The notes under the pieces are model-generated. The model saw nothing but the letters and a program-made list of their open reading frames with translations, was not told the origin of the DNA and searched no databases. From Acidaminococcus sp. (GTDB lineage Bacteria > Bacillota > Negativicutes > Acidaminococcales > Acidaminococcaceae): 64,000 nucleotides of DNA. Below, one piece after another: positions 35,022 through 44,222 of this stretch (within the stretch, counting starts at the first letter, position 1; each line of letters opens with the position of its first letter). The translations under genes were made by a program, and so were the position numbers. The stretch is from positions 372,001 through 436,000 of the forward strand of contig JAKVOM010000001.1 in assembly GCA_022482815.1 (NCBI GenBank). Reading direction: 5' to 3'.

Positions 35022-35171
35022 GGGGGATATTCAGTTAGATAACAAGGAAGGGTTAATTAAAAAGATTTAAACAGCAGCACTCCTTAATGAGGCCAAATCA
35101 GAGATTTGGCTCAATGAAATTAGGACGTTGCTTCATCTTTCCCATTCCTGCGCTCAAACTGAATACCCGCC
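35022..35171 (-). repeat. MITE-like element, copy C (inverted)
   Basis: A 150-bp copy whose ends on this strand read GGGGGATATTCAGT and ACTGAATACCCGCC. Interior sequence has diverged more than the ends. Confidence 0.65.
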
Positions 35172-35587
35172 GCAGGAATGTCTATTAGTACTTTTATAAC
35201 CAGAGAAAGACTAAAAATTTAGTAAAAAATAATAAGATGGTCATCATCCCCCGCAAGCGGGCCCCCTTCCTCAATGTCGCGCAGCGACGTCGAGGAAGGT
35301 CCCTAAAGAATATACTGCAGCGATCTTTTTATATTTTTAAGGCAAACCGACGCAGGAGGTTTGCTTCTTTGTGACCTTCTTTCAAGCCGCTCCGCGGCTT
35401 CGAAAGAAGGAAGGACCGCAGTCAGCGCTGACGAGAGGAAGCGGTGACGGGTGCGGGGGAAGATAGCTTCTTTTTCTTAACCCAATATCGCTTCCCTTTT
35501 CGCAAAGTGCCTTCAATTCTTGCTTTTTCGCTTCTCTGTAGATTAGAATAAAGGCAAGATTTAACCTGCGAAAAGAAGGGATTAACG

Positions 35588-36757
35588 ATGAAAAAGATGG
35601 ATCCCCACGTCTATCTGTTTAGTCTGGGTCACTTTGCAACAGACTGGGCACAAGGCGGCATCCCGGCGCTGCTGCCTTATTTCATTGCAGCCTGCCATCT
35701 ATCATATCAGGAAGCGGCCGGCATCATTTTTGCCAACATCCTGCTGGCTTCCGTCACGCAGCCCATCACGGGCTACTACTCCGACCGGATGTCTTTTCCC
35801 TGGATTGCACCGTTTGGCGTACTGCTCAGCGGGCTCTGCATTTCTGCCATGGCCTTTACGGATTCCTACTGGGTAATTTTCATTCTTTCCATGCTGTGCG
35901 GCCTGGGCAGCAGCTTGTACCACCCGGAAGCAGCCCGCATGATCAATGGCATTGCCGGAGATTTCAAGGGCAAGGCCATGGGAGCGTTTTCCGTCGGCGG
36001 CAATGCCGGTTTTGCACTTGGCCCGATTGTCTGCGGACTCAGTGCTTATACCTACGGCATCAAAGGTCTGCTGGTTTTTGGTGTTGTAAACGTACTGACC
36101 GCCATCTTCTTACATAAACAAATGCCGGCAATCCAGGCGCTCATTGTGAGTGCCAAAAAGGAAGAAGCTGCCAAGCACACGCAGGCACCGGCCGAAAACG
36201 ACTGGAAAGCTTTCGGAAAACTGACTTTCGTCATTTTTGCCCGTTCCATCGGTTTTACGCTGTGCAACACCTTCATCCCGCTCTATTGGATCAATGTGCT
36301 GCACCAGACGGCAGCTTCCGGAAGCATGGCCTTATCTGTCCTTTTCTCGATGGGTGTCGTAATTACTTTCATAGGAGGAATCCTGGCTGACCGGTTCGGG
36401 TTCATCCGCATCCTGCGTGTTTCCTTCTTCGTGATGGTACCTGCCACGTTCTTTCTCGTAAACAGCGCCAACGTCTGGCTTTCTTACGCCCTCCTTGTCC
36501 CGACAGCGCTGTCTTTATTTGCGCCGTACAGTGCTATCGTCATCCTGGGGCAGACCTACCTCGGTAAAAATATCGGCTTTGCCTCCGGCGTCACTCTGGG
36601 ACTCAGCGGTACGGTGGGCGGTCTGGTTTCTCCTCTCGTCGGCTGGGGTGCTGATAAATGGGGCATCCAGCCGGCACTGCAGGTTCTTTGGGTTGTCGCC
36701 TTGATTGGCTGCATTTTTGCATTCTTTGTGCCTGCTCCTAAAGCTTGGAAGGAGTAA
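35588..36757 (+). CDS. MFS transporter, fosmidomycin-resistance (Fsr)-like
   Basis: The 389-residue major facilitator has 12 predicted helices. Fsr-subfamily landmarks include LFSLGHFATDWAQGGIPALL in helix 1, GYYSDRMSFPW in the loop 2-3 A-motif, and GLGSSLYHPEAARMI. Relatives export fosmidomycin and other small compounds. The ATG follows a GAAGGG sequence. It stands alone with a terminator behind it, so its substrate cannot be inferred. Confidence 0.87.
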   Translation: MKKMDPHVYLFSLGHFATDWAQGGIPALLPYFIAACHLSYQEAAGIIFANILLASVTQPITGYYSDRMSFPWIAPFGVLLSGLCISAMAFTDSYWVIFILSMLCGLGSSLYHPEAARMINGIAGDFKGKAMGAFSVGGNAGFALGPIVCGLSAYTYGIKGLLVFGVVNVLTAIFLHKQMPAIQALIVSAKKEEAAKHTQAPAENDWKAFGKLTFVIFARSIGFTLCNTFIPLYWINVLHQTAASGSMALSVLFSMGVVITFIGGILADRFGFIRILRVSFFVMVPATFFLVNSANVWLSYALLVPTALSLFAPYSAIVILGQTYLGKNIGFASGVTLGLSGTVGGLVSPLVGWGADKWGIQPALQVLWVVALIGCIFAFFVPAPKAWKE

Positions 36758-36763
36758 TTAAAA

Positions 36764-36822
36764 GCACCTCAGACAATCTGGTACTCGGCTGGCCTCGCAC
36801 GCATCTTGTCTGAGAGCTTTTT
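36764..36822 (+). terminator. Terminator of the MFS gene
   Basis: CTCAGACAA/TTGTCTGAG with a long loop is followed by AGCTTTTTCT. Confidence 0.65.
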
Positions 36823-37210
36823 CTAAGGAAACTTTTTCTGTCCAGCGCAGAAATATGGACGCATCTACTGTGTCAGGCGGACTTAGGAACCACTCGATAT
36901 ACTATTTTTGTATTATCTCGGGTTCCTAAGCCCGCCTTCCTTGTATCTGCGCCCATCTTCTGTGCCGTCCATAAAAAGAAAAGGAAATATTTAGTGTGAA
37001 ATGGAGTAAGGTGTGACGAAAGCTGCTTATTACGCATCTGCGACTGTCTTGCAGCAGAGTCCATCAGAAACAAATAAGGCCGCCTTTGGCGGCCAGCAGA
37101 AAAGTAGTTTTGGTCTGAATTTAAAAGACTGCTTTTATATTTTCAGAGCAAAATTGCCGCAGCAATTTTGCTTCCGCGGGCGGAATACGGACGGCGGATT
37201 GCGGGCGGCG
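36823..37210. other. Structured intergenic region
   Basis: No gene is seen. TATGGACG (36854-36861) pairs with CGTCCATA near 36966-36973 and encloses a 16-bp stem GGCGGACTTAGGAACC/GGTTCCTAAGCCCGCC (36876-36936), so the segment can fold into a nested RNA-like structure. 37020-37210 is the inverted partner of the repeat at 28500-28665. Confidence 0.5.
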
Positions 37211-37268
37211 AAAAAAAGGACTGCGAAACAATGGGTAACCAGTGTTTCACAGTCCCTTTTTATTTTTA
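37211..37268 (-). terminator. Long-hairpin terminator of the DUF805 gene
   Basis: AAAAGGGACTGTGAAACA and TGTTTCGCAGTCCTTTTTTT pair around a short loop just beyond the stop codon. Confidence 0.75.
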
Positions 37269-37270
37269 AA

Positions 37271-38149
37271 TTACCACAAGCCTTCCCTCAGCAGCGGATC
37301 CGGCCCATACTGATTCGGTCCCCGCTCTCCTTCAAAGAAGAGAATCTTGATACCCACATAAATGTTGTAAAAAGGCACAAACAGGAACAGGATGTAAGTG
37401 CCTGGTTTACCGAGGTCATGGCAGCGGCGGATGTCTATCATCACACCATAAACGCCGGCCGCAACGGTAACAATCAGACCAATCAATATCAAAAGCGTAC
37501 TATCGGATGCACAGAGAGTCGAAAATACAGAAGAAACGAATCCGGCAATCAGACTTCTCACCCAGAAGCGTTTTCTGTTCAGCCGGCCCACGGTCGTAAA
37601 ATCGGCCTTGACTTTATCGATAAAGGATCCTTCCACCGGTTGGTAAGGAGGTACTCCAAACCCGCCGTTCTGTCCCTGCTGATACGGCGGAACCTGTCCG
37701 GGCCCCGCCTGTCCGTAAGGCGGAGGCGTTTGCTGATATCCGGCTTGCTGATACGGAGGCTGCTGCGGATTCGGAGCCTGCTGACGCGGTGCCGTTTGTC
37801 CCGCTGCGCCGGCTTGATGCAGTGCTTCAGGCCGATATAAAGGTACCTGCTTTTGCGGTGTCACTTTCGCCTGCTGCGGCTGCGGATTGTCTGTCTTCTG
37901 TGCTGCAGCGGGTGACGCCTTCTGTTCTGCAGTAGATGCCGGCTGCGGATTGTCCGCTTCCTGCCCTGCAGCTGGTGCCGGCTGTGGTTTTGCCGTTTGC
38001 TGCTCGGCGGCTGGTGCCGGCTGCGGATTTACTGCAGGCGCCGGCTGTGGGTTCACCGGCTGCGAATTTGCGATGGGCGCACCACAGAAACCACAAAATT
38101 TATCGGTCGGTTTGACGGGATGTCCGCAATGGGAACAAAAATTGGCCAT
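37271..38149 (-). CDS. Zinc-ribbon and DUF805 membrane protein with low-complexity linker
   Basis: The 292-residue protein has an N-terminal zinc ribbon with four cysteines (FCSHCGHPVKPTDKFCGFCG). A linker of about 130 residues rich in Pro, Ala and Gln with imperfect repeats (NPQPAPAA type, then PPYQQAGYQQ type) follows. The C-terminal DUF805 domain has three or four membrane segments (about 185-285; IDIRRCHDLGKPG, NIYVGIKILFFEGERG). DUF805 proteins have no established function. The linker repeats probably vary between strains. Confidence 0.85.
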   Translation of the reverse strand: MANFCSHCGHPVKPTDKFCGFCGAPIANSQPVNPQPAPAVNPQPAPAAEQQTAKPQPAPAAGQEADNPQPASTAEQKASPAAAQKTDNPQPQQAKVTPQKQVPLYRPEALHQAGAAGQTAPRQQAPNPQQPPYQQAGYQQTPPPYGQAGPGQVPPYQQGQNGGFGVPPYQPVEGSFIDKVKADFTTVGRLNRKRFWVRSLIAGFVSSVFSTLCASDSTLLILIGLIVTVAAGVYGVMIDIRRCHDLGKPGTYILFLFVPFYNIYVGIKILFFEGERGPNQYGPDPLLREGLW

Positions 38150-38234
38150 GAATGCAACTTCCTCTCTGCTGTTATCAATTCAGAATACGTAAACTACGGC
38201 ACTATCATTATACTCGTTTTCTGCTCTTACTTCA

Positions 38235-38498
38235 TCATGGTCTTACAGAACTTGTCATCAGAACAACCACGGCAGTCCCCAGCCAGGCCGGCTGTACGGC
38301 GTACTGACGAAAAGACTTTTCAATCTTGGCAGCAAATGTCTCATCCGGGGTTCTTTCGTAACCGGCAAAGCTCCCCTGCTGCTTTCCCGTGACAATGCCG
38401 TCAAGAGGCATCGCCGACACCGGCTGCAAAGTCCCAAAAAACACCATCATAGCAGCGGCAAGTACAATACCGCAGCGCTTCACTTTGTTTGTTCTCAT
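38235..38498 (-). CDS. Small predicted secreted protein of unknown function
   Basis: The 87-residue protein starts at the ATG at 38498 with a GGAGGAG site. MRTNKVKRCGIVLAAAMMVF and the next residues to PVSA form a signal peptide. The mature part (about 58 residues) has no recognised motif and ends in a hydrophobic LGTAVVVLM segment. I do not recognise a family. Confidence 0.6.
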   Translation of the reverse strand: MRTNKVKRCGIVLAAAMMVFFGTLQPVSAMPLDGIVTGKQQGSFAGYERTPDETFAAKIEKSFRQYAVQPAWLGTAVVVLMTSSVRP

Positions 38499-38619
38499 AC
38501 TGCTCTCCTCCACTCCTACAAACAAGCAACCTACTTTTCTGCAATAATGATGAACCGTGTTTTACAATATATTAAATTTTTATTGATTATTTGTAGCTTT
38601 ATGTTAGCAAATTATAGGA

Positions 38620-38700
38620 ATGGAGTCAAGAAAAATCAGGTACATGTCTTTGACTTCAGCATATGTACCCGACAAAAGATTTCTTTAATGACTCCGAGGA
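38620..38700 (-). terminator. Nested hairpin downstream of the HAD gene
   Basis: GGAGTCA/TGACTCC encloses GGTACAT/ATGTACC. On the minus strand the inner stem is followed by TTTTTCTT, so it may end the HAD gene transcript. A leader element of the small secreted protein is an alternative. Confidence 0.45.
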
Positions 38701-38732
38701 AATAACGCGCAGCACCCCGCCGCAGCCTTTAT

Positions 38733-39536
38733 TTACTTACCTTGGATTTTCCTTATCACATCCACAAGCTCTGTCACATTGCGGATAGCAAAATCAGCCC
38801 CGACTTCCGCATAAACTTCCAACGCGCGCTGGCGGTATTTGCTGAGTTCACTCTTCGACAGGGCGTTATAGTGCGCCTCATCCAGCCCCATGACGGCGCT
38901 GCCGTCGAGTATGCCGACGGTCCAGGCTCCGGCAGCCTGTCCTTCCTTGATGTCCTCCACCGTGTCGCCCACTTTAATAATCTGGTGCACATTCATGAGT
39001 CCCAGTTTTATCATATTCAGGAAAATCATATACGGATACGGACGCCCCTTCCCCATGGCCGCATCCGATGTAAGTGAGCAGTCCGCTGTAAATCCCTGCT
39101 GCTCGGCAATCGGCAAAAGGATATGCAGCATTTGATTATTGTATTCCGTCGTTGTTCCGACTTTAATACCGGCTTCCCGCAATTGTCTGGTGATATACAG
39201 GATGCCAGGTTTAATCTGGGCCGTTTCCTTCAGGCTCGCTTCAAAATTTTTATCGAGAGACATATAAATCTTTTCGACATCGTCCTGATTCCAGGCTTTT
39301 CCCCAGGTACGTTCCCATTCCCGGCTGATCCGCCTCGTTCCCAGCATATTACGGATATGGTCATATCGGGTAAGTTCCAGCGAATTACGGGCTTCATCTT
39401 CCGTAACGGGAACGCCGCACTCTTCAAAACTTTTCATATAGGCACGAATCGGTGCCATCGCTCCAAAGTCCAGAATCGTCCCCGACCAGTCAAAAATAAC
39501 GCCTGTAATCTTTGTGGTTTCATCCCAATTGTGCAT
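38733..39536 (-). CDS. PhnX-like HAD hydrolase lacking the Schiff-base lysine
   Basis: The 267-residue haloacid dehalogenase-fold protein aligns along its length with phosphonoacetaldehyde hydrolase. It has the nucleophile D16 in IFDWSGT, the cap segment EEC..EDEARNSLELTRYDHIR, GTTTEYN, GRPYPYMIF and IKVGDTVEDIKEG. In PhnX a lysine in the LLKIDHVRAL motif forms a Schiff base with the substrate aldehyde. Here the equivalent residue is R57 in LTRYDHIR. The enzyme may act on another phosphorylated or phosphonate substrate. No phosphonate genes are near. Confidence 0.82.
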   Translation of the reverse strand: MHNWDETTKITGVIFDWSGTILDFGAMAPIRAYMKSFEECGVPVTEDEARNSLELTRYDHIRNMLGTRRISREWERTWGKAWNQDDVEKIYMSLDKNFEASLKETAQIKPGILYITRQLREAGIKVGTTTEYNNQMLHILLPIAEQQGFTADCSLTSDAAMGKGRPYPYMIFLNMIKLGLMNVHQIIKVGDTVEDIKEGQAAGAWTVGILDGSAVMGLDEAHYNALSKSELSKYRQRALEVYAEVGADFAIRNVTELVDVIRKIQGK

Positions 39537-39599
39537 ACCCGGATCCTCCTTAACTTGGCTTTAAGCATACCGCCTCTCTGTAAGAAGGAGATATATGGA

Positions 39600-39971
39600 A
39601 TGTAATGTTTTGGTAAAAGGAAGGGAGGAAGAAAAAAGCTGTGGCGCTTCGCGCGGAAAGAAAGCTGAGGAGCTGTGGCTGCCGAAGGCAGCGGGCCTGC
39701 GGCAGCGTGGAATAAAATAATTTGAGCGCAGCGAGGAAAAAGGACGAAAGAACAGCGGGCATTCCCCGAAGCAATTCATATATTGGGACAAAACGAGGAA
39801 AATAGTTTAAAGAATTTTAAGGGCCATCACCCACCGCTTTCCGGAAGGCCCGATGGCATCGGTCCTTCCTGCGGTCCTCCCTCTTCAATGCCGCGCAGCG
39901 GCGTCGAAGAGGGTCCCTAAAGAATTTACAGTGAATGATAGCTTCTTTTATCCCCTTCGCCTCATCTGGAT
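39600..39971. repeat. Repeat block
   Basis: No gene is seen. 39637-39710 is a GGCGCTTCGCGC repeat copy. 39822-39918 is a copy of the paired palindromes GGCCCGATGGCATCGG and CCTCTTCAATGCCGC...GCGGCGTCGAAGAGG, whose base changes keep pairing compared with 44038 and 57770. Confidence 0.6.
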
Positions 39972-40021
39972 AAAATAAAACCACCTACAGTCAATCTACC
40001 ATAGGTGGTTTTATTTTTTAT
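39972..40021 (-). terminator. Bidirectional terminator of the LUD gene
   Basis: AAATAAAACCACCTA and TAGGTGGTTTTATTT form a 15-bp stem with T runs on both sides. Confidence 0.8.
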
Positions 40022-40091
40022 TTGGCAAACTGCCTCGCAGTTTGCTTCCTACACAGCGACACGCGACCGGCGACCAGCGACCCGCATTTTT

Positions 40092-40733
40092 TTAGAATCC
40101 CAAATCCTCATTCACCAGAATAATCTTCATTCTTCCCGGATGATTGGAAAAACGGGTAATCAGGAAGTTGCAGCAGAGGCTTTCCGGTGATTTGCAGTTG
40201 GCGCAGGATCCGTTCATATTGCAGGGCGTCTTTGCCGTCGTGAAGCGCTGGGCGTTAATCGGTGCCGCCACATTGCGCACGCGGTAGAGCGCATGATCCA
40301 CGTCTTTGGTGACCTTATTCATCCCCACAATCATAATGACATGTTCCGGTCCATAAGCCAGGCTGGATACCCGGTTGGAATTCCGGTCCACATTGACCAG
40401 TACGCCGTCTTCGGTAATGGCATTCGTACTCGCCAGATAGTACTGGCACGTGTACGACTTCAGCATGACGGCACGCTTTGCCTCCGGCGTCTTTTCCACG
40501 TCACGGTTATAGACCGTATAATTGCCGTCGATTACAGCCTGTTTCAATCCGATTTCCGAAATGGACATCGAACCGCCCCAGGTGACACTGGATCCTTCCG
40601 GAATCAATTCCAGCGCCTTTTTCAGTGCTTCTGCTTTCGTCTCGACAAAATAGCCTTCCATCTGACGGGAAGCAAGGCCGGCAATGACCTTTTTGGCAAG
40701 CTTGCGGTTTCTCTCACGTTCGAACTCGACCAT
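40092..40733 (-). CDS. LUD-domain (LutC/YkgG-like) protein
   Basis: The 213-residue protein is a stand-alone LUD domain (DUF162). Landmarks are IPEGSSVTWGGSMSISEIGL, ASTNAITEDGVLVNVDRNSNRV and YGPEHVIMIVGMNKV. LUD proteins form part of lactate-oxidising LutABC complexes; lone forms are of uncertain role. A C-terminal cysteine set (CNMNGSCANCKSPESLCC) suggests a metal or cluster site. The ATG at 40733 has an AAAGGAGAG site; a longer frame from 40850 is unsupported. Confidence 0.85.
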   Translation of the reverse strand: MVEFERERNRKLAKKVIAGLASRQMEGYFVETKAEALKKALELIPEGSSVTWGGSMSISEIGLKQAVIDGNYTVYNRDVEKTPEAKRAVMLKSYTCQYYLASTNAITEDGVLVNVDRNSNRVSSLAYGPEHVIMIVGMNKVTKDVDHALYRVRNVAAPINAQRFTTAKTPCNMNGSCANCKSPESLCCNFLITRFSNHPGRMKIILVNEDLGF

Positions 40734-40992
40734 AATGCTCTCTCCTTTCAAGGCAGAAAACAGTTCCCTCTTATCATTTTCTATTATATCAACTCGGACA
40801 GATTCCCGATAGCCAGAAAAATAGAGAAAATAGTCTACAGTGCCCGCCAATTTTTCTCTTCATTCTCTGTCTGGCAGGATTTTCTTTGTATGCCTTTAAA
40901 GCATAATTCTATATAAAAGGTAAGTATTAGACATCATTCCTGCTTCCTACTATACTCAAAGCAGTGAGAATTATAGAGGAGGATTTGCAATA

Positions 40993-41670
40993 ATGAACAG
41001 ACCCCATATCATTTGCCATATGATGATGTCGCTCGATGGCCGCATCGACTGCGGCATGACCGTAAAGATTCCCGGCAACAAAGAATATTATAAAACGCTG
41101 AGTGCCCTTAATGCGCCTTCGCTCCTGAATGGCCGCGTTACGGCTGAAATGGAGATTTCCGAAAAGGGTCATTTCACGCCGAGTCACCCGGAAGCAAAAG
41201 CACAGCCCGGCTTTTCCAAAAAGCGTGACGCTGAGGGCTATCAAATTATTTTGGACAGCAAAGGCACACTTTTGTGGAAAGACAACACTGCTTCCGAATC
41301 GCCGCTTATCGTCGTTGTCACTGAACGGGCCTCTCAGGAATACCTGACATATCTGGACGGCCGCCACATCTCCTGGATTGTCAGCGGTAAAAATCACGTC
41401 GACCTGAAGAACACCGTTGAAATTCTCTACAAAGAATTTGGCGTCAAGCGCCTCATGATTGGAGGCGGCGGTACTATTAACGGAGCCTTCCTGGATGCCG
41501 GCCTTCTTGATGAAATCAGCATCCTGCTGAGTCCGGCCATCGACGGCCGCAAAGGCATGGTTTCCGTCTTTGACGGCATCGCCATGGACCGCGAACCTGT
41601 GACTTTAAAATTAAAAGATGTCACCCGTTACCAAAATGGTGCTCTGTGGCTGCGGTACGATGTGGAGTAA
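40993..41670 (+). CDS. RibD C-terminal/dihydrofolate reductase-like protein
   Basis: The 225-residue protein has the RibD reductase-domain pattern: MMMSLDGRIDCG near the N-terminus, an NADPH-binding LMIGGGGTINGAFLDAGLLDEI segment and LSPAIDGR. Stand-alone members reduce pyrimidine, pterin or unknown substrates with NADPH; no riboflavin genes are near. A GAGGAGG site precedes the ATG. Divergent from the LUD gene with a 259-bp gap. Confidence 0.85.
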   Translation: MNRPHIICHMMMSLDGRIDCGMTVKIPGNKEYYKTLSALNAPSLLNGRVTAEMEISEKGHFTPSHPEAKAQPGFSKKRDAEGYQIILDSKGTLLWKDNTASESPLIVVVTERASQEYLTYLDGRHISWIVSGKNHVDLKNTVEILYKEFGVKRLMIGGGGTINGAFLDAGLLDEISILLSPAIDGRKGMVSVFDGIAMDREPVTLKLKDVTRYQNGALWLRYDVE

Positions 41671-41675
41671 ACACG

Positions 41676-42248
41676 CTGGCCGCGGGTCGCTTGTCACCGG
41701 TCGCTCTGTAGGAAGCCAAGATGCCGGAGGCACTTGGCGGAAGTAAATCCCACCTTCTGCCGCCTGCAGTTCTGTTGACAGCAAACTGCCGAAGGCAAAA
41801 AAAGACTGGCTGCAGGATTCCTATGAGGCTGCTTAACTTTGGTTATCCGGGCAGCGCCAGAGTAACTTTTACGATGGCAGTACTGCCCTGGTAATAAAAT
41901 CATCTTTTTTCCCTAAAAAGAGGCTGTGAAATAATGCACACCATTATTTCACAGCCTCTTTTACGCAGGTCGCCGGTCGCTAGCCGCGGGTCGCTCTGTA
42001 GGAAGCAAAACAACAAGTGGTTTGCAGATAACAAAAATGAAAAAAGGGCGCTTTTGGCTTTCAGCTCATGGCATTTAGCCTCGTCTGCAGCAGTGTGGTA
42101 AGGCTTTTGATTCAAAGAAAAATAAAACCTAAAATTTAGGTTTTCTGCTAAATTTTAGGTTCTTATTTTTATAAGTTTGTAGAAAAATGCCTTGGCAATT
42201 TTTCTTCCACGGGCGACCCGCGACCAGCGGCCAGCGACCAGCGTGTCT
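41676..42248. repeat. Repeat block with terminator
   Basis: No gene is seen. GTCGC-type repeats lie at 41676-41708, 41963-42000 and 42208-42245. A long-hairpin terminator (AAAGAGGCTGTGAAATAATG/CATTATTTCACAGCCTCTTTT) lies at 41915-41963 and ends the RibD-like gene transcript. 42042-42245 is the second copy of the 200-bp repeat at 1783-1985, with its AACCTAAAATT hairpin. Confidence 0.65.
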
Positions 42249-42554
42249 TTATTTTCCAAACACGTCGTCGCCGCTCTTAAATTCGAGTCCGGGATGAAAA
42301 TCAAAGCGAACGGCACCCACAGCAACGCCGGGGCCTACGGCTTTCTTGATTCTTGCCAGACCTTCGACGCCAAAGCCCGCGCACAGTTCAATAGCCGTGC
42401 AGCCTTTGGCTACGAGGTCTTTGGCTGCCTTTTCAGCCGCGGCATAATTAGGTACGCCGACAACGTTCATATTCATATTTGTCGAAGGGATTTCGGCATG
42501 CTGCCGCATGGGATCAAGTCCAGGAAATAGATAAATAAAACCTGCTTCAAACAT
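42249..42554 (-). CDS. Small conserved protein, DUF6506-like
   Basis: The 101-residue protein begins MFEAGFIYLFPGLDP and includes VVGVPNYAAAEKAAKDLVAKGCTAIELCAGFG and VAVGAVRFDFHPG. The length and pattern match a small uncharacterised family I recall as DUF6506, with no known function. An AGGGAGGAATG ribosome binding site precedes the ATG. It lies 63 bp before the ClC gene's end on the same strand. Confidence 0.6.
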   Translation of the reverse strand: MFEAGFIYLFPGLDPMRQHAEIPSTNMNMNVVGVPNYAAAEKAAKDLVAKGCTAIELCAGFGVEGLARIKKAVGPGVAVGAVRFDFHPGLEFKSGDDVFGK

Positions 42555-42617
42555 AGGTCATTCCTCCCTTACCTATAACAATCTTTCCGTCTCTATTATA
42601 ACGCAAATTGTCCATTT

Positions 42618-43859
42618 CTACCGACCGATTCTTGCTCCGACGATAGCCGCCAGCGCCATGGGAACAATAATGCGGACCGGAAAGCACAGCAGCAGGACAG
42701 CCACCACGAGAACCGGCTTTTTAAAGATAGTCCCGCACGTGGCGGCACTCACAGTGGTAATCGCAAAAAGCGGTATCACTCCGGTAAGCGCGGTAAGTCC
42801 ATACCCCAGGGAAATGGCACTGTACACGATGGGAAAAATGCTGCCGCCCTTCCAGCCAAAAGCAAGACAAAGCGTCGTGCCCAGTATTTTGGTAACAGCC
42901 GTCGCAAAAAGCAGCGTCACCGGCAGCGCCGTCCACATATGAGAAAGCGGCAGAAGCTGAGGGCCGCCGCTGAAAAGATTATGCGGATTCATAAGCCCCA
43001 GCGCAGCCATGATAGCTCCGGCAATCAGGCAGGAAAGAATCCGGCGGTCTTTCACAGGTGCCGCAATTCGCTCGGCAGCCCGTCCGAAAAACTGAAACAG
43101 ATGACCCAAGCAAATTCCGCCCACTACAAAGAGCGGAAAATACTTCCATTCGTTAAGCCCGTTCCAGCGTTCCCAGCGGAGCTGCGGCAGTCCCGCCCCG
43201 CCGCCGGTCAGCCGCGTCAGCAGAACGGCCGCGATGACGCCCGCTAAAATACCGAACCCATAGAGAAACCTTTTGATGAGTTTTCGTTCCTTCACGGAAA
43301 AAAGATACGGTTCTTCCATGAGGGCTGCCGTTTCTTCTGTAACATGCCGGTAAGGCAGAGAAGCCAGTACGCCAAAAGTCGGCATGCGGCCTATGAGTAC
43401 GCTGTGACGCAGTGCTGACACTGTATACCGCAGTCTGTCCCCAATGCGGCAGCAGGCCGTCGTGATAATGCCCGTGAGACCCGCTTCGGGTCCAAGGGAA
43501 CCGCCGCTGTAGAGCGGCAGCAGGACGGCCGTAATAAGAAGAGGCACTCCATGTGATTCGTAGATACCCTCTTTTTTAAGATGCGCCATGACCTCTTTCA
43601 TAGTATCGGGCAGGATGCCAAAGTGACGCTGAAAAATTCCGATAAGCAGCCCGCCTCCGAGACAAACCGTAACAAGATGGAGTGCGCGGTGGTCGAAAAA
43701 AGTGGGAAGTACTTTCCAGAAAAAGAGCATGCCAATGTGCAGCAGTTTCAAAAAGGCCCAGACAATCGCCCCGGCCGCACTGCCTAAGAGAAAAATATAA
43801 ACGGCCAGGATCGCAGTCAGCCGAATTTTTTCTTTAGTCGATAAAGTAGGTGCAGACAT
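42618..43859 (-). CDS. ClC-family chloride channel/transporter
   Basis: The 413-residue membrane protein has about ten predicted helices and the ClC filter motif GSLGPEAGLTGI (the GREGP region). The GSGIP motif is replaced by VLIGRMPTFG. FLYGFGILAGVIAAVLLTRL and GWKGGSIFPIVYSAISLGYG correspond to later ClC segments. It may move chloride or fluoride; the fluoride-type signature is not evident. It is a single gene between repeats. Confidence 0.82.
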   Translation of the reverse strand: MSAPTLSTKEKIRLTAILAVYIFLLGSAAGAIVWAFLKLLHIGMLFFWKVLPTFFDHRALHLVTVCLGGGLLIGIFQRHFGILPDTMKEVMAHLKKEGIYESHGVPLLITAVLLPLYSGGSLGPEAGLTGIITTACCRIGDRLRYTVSALRHSVLIGRMPTFGVLASLPYRHVTEETAALMEEPYLFSVKERKLIKRFLYGFGILAGVIAAVLLTRLTGGGAGLPQLRWERWNGLNEWKYFPLFVVGGICLGHLFQFFGRAAERIAAPVKDRRILSCLIAGAIMAALGLMNPHNLFSGGPQLLPLSHMWTALPVTLLFATAVTKILGTTLCLAFGWKGGSIFPIVYSAISLGYGLTALTGVIPLFAITTVSAATCGTIFKKPVLVVAVLLLCFPVRIIVPMALAAIVGARIGR

Positions 43860-43869
43860 GGTAGCGTCT

Positions 43870-44222
43870 CCTTTGGTGGATATTGAATGATACTATATAT
43901 TATATAGGAGAAGCATAGAATTAGACAATGTGTCGCGGCTGAAACGCTGAAAAAAGCGGGAGTAAAAGAAGCTATCCCTCCATCGAAACCAAACCTCCTG
44001 CGTCGGTTTGCCCAAAAGAAAAATAAAAGAAAAATAGAGGGTCATCACCCACCGCTAATCGGAAGGTCCGATACCATCGGGCCTTCCTGCGGTTCCCCCT
44101 CTTCAATGTCGCGGAGCGACGTCGAAGAGGGTCTCTGCGGAAAATTTTTGGTAGCTCTTTTAAATTAATTTGGCAACGCGAAGCATTGCACCCACAAGCG
44201 ACACGCGACCAGCGACCGGCGT
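43870..44222. repeat. Repeat block
   Basis: No gene is seen. 43984-44011 is a CAAACCTCC...GGTTTG motif. 44038-44140 is a copy of the paired covarying palindromes. 44188-44221 is a GTCGC-type repeat in reverse. Confidence 0.6.

Larger units (their letters stand above)
34685..35475. repeat. Large repeat mosaic right of the IS110 element
   Basis: No gene is seen. From left to right it holds the structured cassette, the GTCGATTGCC...GGCAATCGCG hairpin, the MITE-like element, the CCGCAAGCGG/CCTTCCTCAATGTCGC palindrome block (35239-35311), a GCAAACCGACGCAGGAGG motif (35342-35364) and the CTTCTTTCAAGCCGC...GCGGCTTCGAAAGAAGG palindrome (35380-35420). The order is the reverse of that at 14271-16870. 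Confidence 0.65.

Noticed and set aside
42208-42245. A CRISPR array made of the GTCGC-type repeats
   Set aside because: Units are only 7-8 nt apart without spacers of constant length, and no cas gene is present.
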